Of a stretch of 64,000 nucleotides of DNA, positions 9,201 through 20,100 are shown in pieces (position 1 is the first letter of the stretch; the number at the start of each line of letters is the position of its first letter). Location of the stretch: contig NC_065872.1 of assembly GCF_933775445.1 (NCBI RefSeq), forward strand, positions 10,850,001 through 10,914,000, written 5' to 3'. Made by a program: the position numbers and the translations under genes. The notes beneath the pieces are model-generated. The model searched no databases and was not told the origin of the DNA. It saw only the letters and a list, made by a program, of their open reading frames with translations. Source of the DNA: Argentina anserina (taxonomy: Eukaryota > Streptophyta > Magnoliopsida > Rosales > Rosaceae).

Positions 9201-12200
9201 ATGGGTTTTGGAAAAGAAGAAGAAAGTTCTCAGGTCACTGATGTTCAGAAGCTTGAAGTATCTGTCAAGAATTCTGAAAGTAGTTCTTTTGGGGGAGCCA
9301 AACTCAATGGGACCAATTTCCGTAAATGGAAGAGAATTATGGCAGCTCATCTTCGAGGAATGCACAAGATGGGACATGAACCGGAGTAACTAAGGCTCCT
9401 AGTGCAGATGATATTGTTGCCAACACTAAGTGGGACGACGATGATGGTCTTATAATGTTAGTCTTGTGGAGAGCTATGAATGAAGAGATAGTTGATCTGG
9501 TGGAGGCATGTGACACTGCGCAAGCAATATGGAAGACACTGGAAGGCTTATATACTAATGACTCTGATTTCATACAGGTTTATGAGTTAATGTGCACATC
9601 TTTGACAATGCAACATGATGGGCAGCCAGTGGCGCAATATTTCATCAAATTAAAGAATATGTGGGCTGAGATTGATGTGAAACGTCCTTACCTGATCAAG
9701 AATCAGGAGGATATTGTTTGGTACCAAAAAGAAAAAGAGCTTGAGCGAGTTCTCCATTTCCTGAAAGGTCTTGATGCAAAGCATAACAGTGCAAAATGAG
9801 AATTGCTCAGAAAGACCGAACCTCCTAGCCTAATTTCAGCTTTCACATATATCCGTAAGGATGAATCTCAACAGGAGAGTCTTCATCAGACACAAGTTGA
9901 AGTTTCCAGCCTTACTGTTCGTGCTAGCTCACCAGCACCACATCTTCAGCAGGCAACTCCAGCTCCACTTCATCAGCGAGGACCGCTACCAAGCTTCGGG
10001 AATCAGCCCCGCCCTCCTTGCTCTTATTGTTATGATACCAATCATGCTCGGGCAACCTGTTGGAAGCTGTATCCACACCTTAGGCCTAAGCGGCCTAATT
10101 ATCATCCCACGGCGAAAACAACTATTTAATTTGTCCAGGAACCAGATATCTATGGTCTGCTTGGACATGATCATCACACAGCAGGAGGAGCAATACCTAC
10201 CGCATCCATAGCTGGTCGTGGTAAAATTGGTATGGCTTTAAATATTTTCTCACTTTGTTGGTTTTGATACATGGATTATTGATTCTGGTGCGACTGATCA
10301 TATGACTTATGACAAATCTTATTTTACTGTATTGTCCAGTACCCTATGCTACTAATGTTAATGGTGGGGCCTTCCCCGTATTAGGAAAATGGTCAGTTTG
10401 TATTACTTCCACAATAGAGCTTCACAATGTGCTCTATGTACCTATTTTATCTCATCATTTAATATCTGTTCCCCAATTGAACACTGACGCTAAGTGTTAT
10501 GTGACATTTTTTCCTATGTATGTGATATTTCAGGATCTTCTCGCCGGAGAGTTAATTGGTCGGGAGTATCTGAGGGGCCAGTTGTTTCATCTGGATCAGA
10601 CATATGCAGGGGAGAAACCAGGGGCACAGTCTCGAACCACTTTAATCTCCACTTTTGACAAGCTAAGTGAAGTTTGGTTATGGCATCGTCGCTTAGGGCA
10701 TCCATCTTTTAGTGTTATGAAAAAATTCATGCCTACTTTGTTTTTTAGTGTCGATGAGTCTTCTTTACGTTGTGAGACATGTGTTTTGGGAAAGAGTCAT
10801 CGGTCTATCTATTCCCCTAGTAATTCTAATAAACGTGTTTTTCCTTTTGAATTAATTCATTCTGATGTTTGGGGACCCTCCAAAGAGTCTACTGTGTCAG
10901 GGATGCGGTATTATGTGTCATTTATTGATGATTGCACCCGTCTTTCCCGTCTTTCGTGGATTGTTCTCCTCAAAACTAAAGATGAGGTTTTTCCGGCTTT
11001 TCAAGTCTTCTATACCACTGTGCAAACACAATATAATGCTATAATTAGAGTTCTTCGTTCTGATAATGGGGGGAAATATGTGAATCATGTCTTTCAGGAG
11101 TTCTTTAACACACACGGAATTGTTCATCAAACAAAGTGTCCTTACACACCTGAGCAGAATGGAGTTTCTGAAAGGAAAAATCGTCATTTACTTGATATGG
11201 CTCGGTGTATTCTTTTTAGTGCCCATATGTCTAAGTACTTTGGGGTGATGATGTCATAACTTCCACCCACCTCATTAATCGTCTTCCCTCTCGTGTCATT
11301 CAGGGAAAAATTCCATATGAGCTGCTTGCATCTCATGTCTCCTTACCCTCTTTTCATAATCTTCATGCCCGCGTTTTCGGTTGTGTTGCTTTTGTCCATC
11401 TTCCAAAACATCAGCGGTCTAAATTGGATGCCCGAGCAGTTAAATGTGTGTTTCTTGGGTATGGAAGACATCATAAAGGGTACCAATGCTATCATCCACC
11501 TACCAGGAAGTACTATGTCACTATGGATGTTACTTTCTTTAAGGACATGAGCTATTTTGCCTCTTCTGATACTGCTCTTCAGGGGAAGAATTCATATTTT
11601 GAAGAGCTGTATCATAGAGAGGGGGAGACAAGTAAGCCAGTAGATATGGTGACATGTTCAATTGAGATTACCAATGTGTTAGCTACACAGGCGCCACCGG
11701 ATGATTTCGGTGGTGTAGTCACTCCAGCTATTCAGGTACCAGAAGATGAAAACACAACTGCCCCTCATGTCTCCCGTACTACTGTTTCTACACCTGACTA
11801 ATGCTCTCCTGGTACGGAAGATCACTCATATGAGGTTAGTCATCCTATTGGGGTCAATACTAGTGAGGCTAATAGTAGACAATATGTCTTGCCAAATAGG
11901 TCTACTCGGGGTCAACCAACAAAAAATTATGAACCTACCCTTCAGACTAAAGCTAAGTATCATGTGGCAAATTTTATGTCCACCAAAAGATTGTCTAAGT
12001 CATATGAATCATTTGTGAATCAAATATCTACTGTATCAGTACCTAACAAAGTGCAAGATGCATTGGGAGATTCAAAATGGAGGAAAGCAATGGAGGAAGA
12101 GATAGAAGCATTACAAAAGAACAATACTTGGGAGCTTGTACCTCCACCATATGGCAAGAAGACTGTGGGATGTCGTTGGGTGTTTACAGTGAAACATAAT

Positions 12201-13711
12201 CCAAATGGGTCAGTGAGCAGGTATAAAGCACGTTTAGTAGCAAAAGGGTTCACCCAGACATATGACATAGACTATGATGAGACATTTGCACTTGTTGCAA
12301 AGATAAACACTATTCGGGTATTGCTCTCTTTTGCTGCTAGCTTAAACTGGTCACTCAGACAGTTTGATGTTAAAAATGCATTCCTTCATGGAGAACTTAC
12401 AGAGGAAGTGTACATCGATCTTCCGCCTGGATATGTGGCCGCTTCTCCAAGTAACTTTGTATGCAGATTGAGAAAGTCTTTGTATGGTCTTAAACAGTCA
12501 CCTCGTGCTTGGTTTGGAAGATTCTCACAATTCATGAGGAAAATTGGCTACATACAGAGTAATTCAGACCACACATTATTTCTCAGACATCAACAAGGGA
12601 ATGTAACAGCCTTAATTATATATGTTGATGATATGGTAGTTATTGGAAATGATACTATTGAGTTCGATAGATTACAGAAACAGCTAGCCACAAAGTTTGA
12701 GATAAAGGACCTAGTTACACTCAAGTACTTCTTGGGCATTGAGGTAGCCCGGGGAAGCGATGGTATCTATCTGTGTTAGAGGAAGTACATCCTTGATCTA
12801 CTAACAGAGACATGTATGTTGGATTGCACTCCCATTGATACTCCCATTTAGCAGAACCATCGGTTAGCAGAGTATCCAGATCAAGTGTTTACTGACAAAT
12901 TTCGTTATCAAAAGATAGTTGGACGCCTGATTTATTTATCACATACCAGACCGGATGTTGCGTATGCAGTAAGTGTAGTGAGTCAGTTCATGCATAATCC
13001 CAGTGTAGACCACATGGATGTTGTTGTAAGGATTTTGAGGTACTTGAAGTCAACTCCAGGAAGAGGAATAATGTTATCTAATCACAATAATATCCTTGAG
13101 GTTTATGGCTTCACAGATGCAGATTGTGCTGGAAATATTACAGATCGGAGATCCACATCAGGATACTTTACATTTGTTATGGGTAATCTTGTTACATGGA
13201 AGAGTAAAAAATAAAAAGTGGTAGCTCGATCTAGTGCTGAGGCAGAATACAAAGGTATGGCTCAGGGAGTGTGCGAATTGTTATGACTTAGAAATTTGCT
13301 ACAAGATTTGGGCATTAAGCATAAGAGTGCTATGCAGCTGTACTGTGACAACAAGGCGGCTATTGATATTTTACATAATTATGTGCAACATGATCGTACA
13401 AAACATGTGAAGGTTGATCGTCACTTTATAAATGAGAAGCTAGACACGATGATCATTAGTTTTCCTTTTGTTCCTACAGAAGAGCAACTTGCCGATATGC
13501 TCATAAAATGAGTGTGTAAAAAGGCTTTATATGACTCACTTGACAAGTTTAGCATGTTTGATGTGTATGCGCCAACTTGAGAGGAAGTGTTAGCGTGATT
13601 GAAAGAAGAAATCACGGGCGTGATTTCCTCCAGGATTTGTGGAAGGAGGGGGTAATCTAATTATATATAGATCATCAATTATATGTAATATACATCAATA
13701 AATACAATTCA
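9201..13711 (+). mobile_element. Decayed Ty1/copia retrotransposon lacking its 5' LTR
   Basis: The gag-pol order is typical of Ty1/copia. Gag (UBN2-type) lies at 9201-10,128, with a CX2CX4HX4C zinc knuckle (CSYCYDTNHARATC) near 10,019. Protease follows (DSGATDH near 10,275), then GAG-pre-integrase and integrase with D, D, E residues at HSDVWGP, RSDNGG and NGVSERKN (10,858-11,180). Reverse transcriptase carries YVDDM (near 12,625), and RNase H occupies about 13,000-13,510. Inactivating changes include a frameshift near 9386, TGA at 9797-9799, TAA at 11,257-11,259 and stops at 11,799-11,801, 12,777-12,779, 12,849-12,851 and 13,212-13,214. A polypurine tract (13,577-13,587) precedes the 3' LTR. 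No 5' LTR or tRNA primer site was found. The element sits inside kinase/U-box copy B. Confidence 0.9.
13588..13711 (+). repeat. 3' LTR (short or truncated) of the copia element
   Basis: It starts TGTTAGCGTGATTG directly after the polypurine tract TTGAGAGGAAG. It contains 'atatatagatcatc' and 'caataaata' motifs common in R regions of plant copia LTRs. It stops after about 124 bp, where kinase sequence resumes ('tatctcaatgcatcc'). Usual plant copia LTRs end CA and are often longer, so the last bases may have been lost. Confidence 0.7.
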
Positions 13712-14425
13712 TCTTATCTCAATGCATCCAAAATTCTTATTGATCGCCACCTTAAAGCCAAAGTGAATATTGTACTGAAGAAATGCGATAAAAAGCTGGA
13801 TTTTGCTTGGGATGTAAAGACTTTTGGCTATATTGTTTTTGAATCTCTTATCTGGCATTCCAGGAAACTTTTTTTTCCTACTGTTATGTTAGGTGTGTTG
13901 GTTTGCTTCGCGCTTTGGACAAGACTGCAGGTCAATGGCCTATGGATTTGGCTGAGAAATTGATGTATGTGTGCCAACGTTGTGTAGACTGTAATCCTAG
14001 AGATGAATTTAGGAAAAAGTACATTTGGTAATAATTGTGAAAGAGATGGGTGAACTTAGAGAAAAGGCTGATGAAATTGTCAGAGGACAGGCAGGAACAG
14101 ATGATAACTCTGATATTCCAAGACAATTCTACTGCCCCATTTGTAAGGTGACCTTTTATTTATCTGAACATTTTACCAGGTATTTTGGAGAAAAGTGGTT
14201 CTTGGAACGCAAGCTACGTGCTAATCCAGTAGTCTTTTTTTTGATGCAGGAAGTAATGAAGGATCCGCATGTGGCAGCCGATGGATTTTCATACGACCGA
14301 GAAGGCATAGAGAAATGGTTGCAATCTGGGCACGAAACATCACCACTGACCAATCTGAAGCTCGAGGATAAAATAATCACCCCTAATAGCACCCTTAAGC
14401 TTCTTATCAAAGACTGGGGGAGATG
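13712..14425 (+). pseudogene. Kinase/U-box E3 ligase pseudogene, copy B, 3' U-box part
   Basis: The kinase picks up again with LNASKILIDRHLKAK (catalytic-loop region) and DFAWDVKTFGY. A linker follows (KEMGELREKADEIVRG), then a U-box. The U-box is split by a 102-bp in-frame intron (14,148-14,249; donor AAG|GTGACC, acceptor GCAG|GAA). Spliced, it reads CPICKEVMKDPHVAADGFSY and continues to IEKWLQSGHETSPLTNL, a full U-box fold of about 70 residues that would bind an E2 enzyme. This is the best-preserved U-box in the window. Stops upstream and the copia insertion make the full gene non-functional. A short transcript from 14,036 could still encode a lone U-box. Confidence 0.75.
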
Positions 14426-14762
14426 ATGCGGGAGCTAATGAGCCAAGAACCAAGAGGAACACACGAGCTCGAGGATACCTCAAGGACTTTGTTTGGTCCA
14501 AGAGTTGAGTCCTTATTTTATTATGCTTTGATTATTTTGTAGGGTAATATTGACGTTGTTATCGACTTCTTCCTTTTAAGGACTAGAATTGGTACTCTAT
14601 ATAAAGGTTTGTATTGACTCTGTTTAGGGTCTTTGATTGAGTGATATAATACAAGTTTTGGCAGCCGCCATTCTCCTCCTGTTATCTTGAGCGTGTAAGT
14701 TCAGAACTTCTGTGTTGCTGTGGATCTCTTCTCAGATCTACATCATCGTGAAAGATCACTTC
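14426..14762 (+). mobile_element. LTR-retrotransposon 3' fragment inserted after the U-box
   Basis: Copies A and B are collinear up to the AAAGACTGG at the U-box end and again from 'ctcatccaa'. The 340 bp between are present only in B. The segment starts with a short frame, NEPRTKRNTRARGYLKD, resembling the tail of a retrotransposon polyprotein. LTR-like sequence with a TATATAAAGG box (near 14,597) follows. I infer a truncated LTR retroelement; terminal repeats are not both present, so the superfamily is uncertain. Confidence 0.5.
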
Positions 14763-15510
14763 CTCATCCAAATCCAAAATTTATTTCAACTTGAAGTAAT
14801 TGGAAATAAAATGGCTATTACTTGGTCAATCTGAAACTTTCTGGAGCTTTATCAGATATTTTTATTGCTTGGACTTCCTTTTGTTTATTGTACTTGATTA
14901 TCTTGTGCATCAAAGTATGAATTAAGTTCAGTGGTATATGATACTTTAGCCGGCTTTACACACGCAACTAATTGAACAGCAACAACCTTAAGGTCAAGGT
15001 CAATTTTTCCACTGCATTCATATTCCATCAATCTGCAGTAACCTAATTTTGGTGTGACGCCTGGTCCGAGTAGAAATGTTTTTTCCCTATGTAATAGGAG
15101 AGCAAGTATATTAGTCTGTGTTGTTCGAACAAAACCTAGTCAAATTGGGATTTCCAAACACTTCAGGAGCACACTTTTTATCAATTTCAATCCTATATGT
15201 AATATGTATCAGGAAAAGTCACAGACCATATCCATGGAATATACATATACAGTATAAGCTTGCTACAGTACTAATAAGTTTATCTCGACAGAATCTCATA
15301 TTCCTAAGTCTAGCACATCCTATGAGAAACGTGGAATTTTCCACGCAAATAAACTTATCTGTCCTACTGGGAGTACTGGCTGCTTTAATTGCCTTCAAAA
15401 ACGCTTTGTACAATTTTCCAACATGTTTGGTCGACGAAAAGCATTGAAAATCTTCAAATCTATACGACAGATTTTTCAATTGCACCGGGGACAACACCGA
15501 CGAGCAGAGA
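14763..15510. other. Spacer between kinase copies B and C
   Basis: The first about 150 bp match the 3' flank of copy A. The rest has no supported gene. Open frames at 15,118-15,515 show no family resemblance and overlap one another on both strands. Confidence 0.4.
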
Positions 15511-16280
15511 AACAATGCAGCCCTAACAGCCGAAGAGATTAAATTAGCTACTCATGATTTTTCTGACCCAGTAGAGCTTGAAGCTCAAGGCATGTGGAAT
15601 ACACACTACTATTATAGCTCATATTAAAGGTGAAACTGTTGCAATCAGATTCCTTGCACATGGTTGAGCCCCTCAGCAAAATTAAACACCCTAACATTGT
15701 TGCCATGAAGGGCATATGCTCCGAGCTGAAGTGTTTTGTTTATGAATATATGGAGAATAGATGCTTCAATGACTTTGAAAGAAACATTCCATGGCAAGAT
15801 CGCATCCGAATTGCAGCAGATGTTTGCTCGGCCTTGTGCTACCTTTAAAAGCTTCACCCTGGACTTGTAGTTCAGGGGTCATCGCAGTACATCCAACATC
15901 TTCATGGATAGCAGAATGTTGGCCAAGGTTGATCTTGAGCAGCCTCAAGTGTACCAGACAAGCGAATTGGTGAAGGATGTGGAGGCATTATGGAGCCTAA
16001 TTCTGCATCTTTTAGGTGGACGTAAGGGGGATAGAGTTAAGTCAGTTATGAATCTCAAACCTATATCCAACTTGTGTCTCTAGACGACACAGCTGGTCCG
16101 CGGCCGATGGAATTGGTTGAAGAACTTATGAAGTTGTCTGAAAGGTGTACTTCCTTTCAAGGATCGGATGATAATGTTAGGGAATTGTTTATGATAATAG
16201 TAATGGAATAGCTTAAGCAAATAAAAGAGAAGGCTGACCGAATTGCCAGTCGTGCAAGAGAAAACTCCCAACAATGTAAT
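15511..16280 (+). pseudogene. Kinase/U-box E3 ligase pseudogene, copy C (no U-box)
   Basis: Remnant of the same kinase family: LTAEEIKLATHDFS at 15,523-15,565 and KIKHPNIVAMKGICSELKCF at about 15,678-15,740. After that come WQDRIRIAADVCSALCYL at 15,791-15,847, then in another phase SNIFMDSRMLAKVDLEQPQVYQ and LVKDVEALWSLILHLLGG up to about 16,020. The part near 16,080-16,250 resembles the linker before the U-box (KQIKEKADRIASRA). Several frameshifts and a TAG near 16,210 are present, and no U-box follows. It is more divergent from A and B than they are from each other, so it is an older copy. Confidence 0.7.
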
Positions 16281-17102
16281 TGAACCATTGTCTAGAGCTA
16301 TTATTATTGTTATTGAAGTTGGTTCTAGTTTCCAAAGCAAATAATGTGTATTTCCTAGTTCGATTATGGCTGAATAGAAGAAATTGAATTTTTCTCTGTT
16401 TTTAGGTCAGGGATGGGGAGTTAGATTTGAGTAGGCAAAGAGGGGATGAAATGTATACATTGATTAAATAGAGCTAAAAGGTAGCCTTGTTTGAGTTATA
16501 GTACAATTTTGAATCCCAATATTGCAAAGTATTCATAATGCAAAGGCAGAAGCTGATAGGTTCTGCCCTATTGGCTAGACTAGGACAATAACACTAGGAA
16601 GCAAAGAACTCAACATGAAACAACCAAAAACATAGAGATGTAGGCTGTAAGACTAAGGTAGGAACGATATATTTGAGTTATGGGCCAAGTATCCCAAGAA
16701 ACTCTATTTTCTATTAGATAATATCAAAAGCAAGCTCATTACAAAGACACTGAAACCCCCTAACATACTAGTTAAGAAACGTAACAGTAATCCTAATGAA
16801 AACAGAAATAAATGATAATAAAGACCTAAAACTGCAAGAACTAACATAAAGACCCAAAAACAGCAATGAAAGACAATAAACTCCTAATTTAAGCTAGCAG
16901 TTTCAGTTCTTTTTGGATGCTCCTGCATCAATTCACTAACCTTGAACTTGCAGTGTTGCACAACATCTCCACTTTGGTATAGGAAGCTATTGCTAATGTA
17001 TATATATCATGTGTCCTCACTCGGGGCTTCACTAAATCGAATCTTCAGTACCGTCAGTCTACTAAGTCTGTCGTGCCTTTTCATATCTTTGGGAGCTCAT
17101 GA
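16281..17102. other. Intergenic, 3' side of the NAT gene
   Basis: AT-rich; it probably includes the 3' UTR of the minus-strand transporter gene next to 17,103. No coding sequence is supported. Confidence 0.4.
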
Positions 17103-20100
17103 TCACACGCCCAGACAACTAGAGCGCCAAAGACATCTGGAAACTTTTAACGGCAATGAATAATCCTCGAGCGAAGATGGATCAGTGTTGATGTCTTCTG
17201 GTTTTGACCATATATACACACCTCGCTCCTGCCGGCTGCCTGGGACAGTGTTTTCCAGTACCAGTGCTACCACAAGTGTCACCACCATGTTCAAAGACAT
17301 GAGTGCATTTATAGCAAAGTCAAGCTGCCATGCATATAAACTTCAAATAAGCTCAAATCTAACTTCAGATGAATAAACAAACTTCAAAGTTAGCCTTACA
17401 AATAAATATTCTTGGACAGTAAAACATACATGATTCTACATAATAAAGCATAGATCCATACTGTGGTCTCTAGTTACTTGGCAGTTAAGATTTGAGAGTT
17501 CCTCCTTGGTTCAAGACCTTGGCTGGCCACTCTAAGTATTCTATAGGCAGGGAGATGAACTATCTTAAAATAATAGTTGAGCACTATGTAGCACTGACAC
17601 CGACACCGACACCGACACGGTGCTACAGCGCGACACGGCAAATCTTAAAAATCTAGATCCCGACACGGCGTCGACACGGGCAATTTTATATAATTTAATA
17701 TATATTAATGTGTATATATATATATATTAATGTTCTTCTGCTACTGTTTAGAGATGGCCAGATCACCATACTCCCTTGTCACGACCGGCCCAAGCCCATT
17801 GTACACATCTTTCCACAGCTTCCTCTGTTCTGTAATGTTCACAAATCGCATGGCATCCAACTCCATCCTCGAGTAAGCGATTTTGTTGTTGTTGGCTCAA
17901 GCGCTGCCAGCTTGAATCACATGGAGGGTGTTCTTCTCAGGTTTCAACCCATTTGCCAGCTTCTCTTTCCTTCTTTGGTTTCTTGCCTTCTTCCCATTCA
18001 CTTCTTGCTTTGCTGCACTCCTCTGTGGACCATATTGAGCATGATCTAGAAAACCCATTGGCACAGTTTCAATCAAAACAGTCTCATTAATCACTCAAAC
18101 TTTCAATACAGTAACCTTTTCCCCTACCATAGCTTCAACTTGCTCCAACAATTGCTTCTTCTTCACATCTAGCAGATTCTCAGCAGCTAAACCTTACTTG
18201 GGTTCTTGAATTCCAGAGGTCTCCCACTTCAGTTCCCACCACAGAATCACATATAAGGCTTTATTTTGCGTCGTCCTCTGTTTTGAAGCAAAACAGAAAG
18301 AAAGTTGCGAGGTGGGAACTGAGTGTTAAGACTTAGGGCTTAGGTTAAAAAAAAATTCAAAATGCTGATGTGGCGTGTCGGAAACAGTAGGTGGCGTGTC
18401 GGGCCGTGTCAAAAAAGTCAATATTTTCCGACACTTCAGAGGCTGAAGTGTCGGTGCTACATAGGTTGAGCAACTAGCCTCTGGATAGTTCTGTTTTGAT
18501 CCAGAGAATGTACTATCTGCAGATGGGCTTTACCCACTTTTGACCTAATCTGGAATCTGGCTTCTGTACATTATCTAACATGCAAAATATGTTCCATTCT
18601 GATAATGTTAGGGAATTGCTCATGATAATAGTAATGTGACCCTAGAATTTCTGGGCTGGCTACTAGTTATGTTTCCTTTAGCATTTATGTCTTAAATGCA
18701 ACCTAAATTAGATTCAGAATGCAGTTTCAATGTTACAGATTTACAAGAATAGCATACTGTTTGACTCATCAATCAGTCATCACTATTTTGGGAGAGATTA
18801 TGTTCTATGTTTCCCATTGCTTTTCAATTTTCAATTATTTAGGGGGCTGGAGCATCAGATGCTTGTGTATAGAGGGAAACAAAAAACGATGATCAAACAG
18901 ATTTCTTACTTGTTTACTACCAGTGCGGGCTGGTCCATTAGATGCTGCTGCATAAGGAATAAAGTAGCTAGGGAGTATGAAGCTGGATTCAGGTTGATAT
19001 TGTTGAAAATATGCAGGAATCGATAAACCAAGAAACAATGAAACGCCAACTATCAGCATGTTTCTAAAACTTGATGCTCGACTATACTGCAATGTTGATA
19101 GACCCAATGCCACAACAAGGGCCCATGTGAAGCAGAGTACGGAAGCAGCCAAGGCCAGTGGTATAGAGGCAAGAATGGCACCCACTTTTCCTATCAAACA
19201 GAAAAATGGCAGGAATGCAGCTTATTCAGAATGATACCGATGCACCAATTGACACCAATGCAAAGAATCACATCAAACACAATGGATGACATGAACTAAT
19301 ATGCATTACAAGCTGTGCATAGAATAACTTGAACCTGATGACATAATTACATGCATTTCATGTGCTGTAGTACTTTACCTATGGAAGAGAAGAAGATTAA
19401 GAAAACTGCTCCAACTTCCACAACTCTTCGGCTTGCCACTTTTGTTATGTTGATTGTATGAACATTTTCCGTTAAGGTTGTTGACCCAGTACCTGAACCC
19501 CAAAGTCCTGCCAGTACACTGCAGAATCCTTCCAATGCAATTCCTCTGCTGACGATTCCTCGGGTCGGAGGCTTCAGATTAATTTGCATAGATGCAGAGT
19601 GATAAGTTCCAACCTGGACAAGTATTTTAACTGTATGCATCAGTGTCAGGCTGGTTATTCCATCTTTATGTTCTTCTAGCTTACAGTACGGATACAGATT
19701 TGCTATAGCAATATTAAGATGTGACCTACAAAGCTTTCACTATGGTGGAAAATATTACTAAAAGTTGTCAAACTAATTCCCTATTGAGAAACAGGGAAAC
19801 TTAGAAATCTATATGATTGCATTACCAGTTATATAACAAAGGCATGTGACATCATATTTACTATTTTCAACTGCATCTGATTTATATTTACCCACCGAAT
19901 CAACTGATGCAACAAGAGACACAAAGATCATGATTATGGAAGTCCTGAAATGGAAGATAGGGATACCCCATTGCAGAGGGTACGGAATCCTGACCCATGC
20001 GGCAGTTCTCAGTGCATTTGAAACATCGGTCCTACAATGTTTCATAGTATATGCATGTCTTCTACAAGCATCTATCAAGATATTTGAACTAGGTATATCT

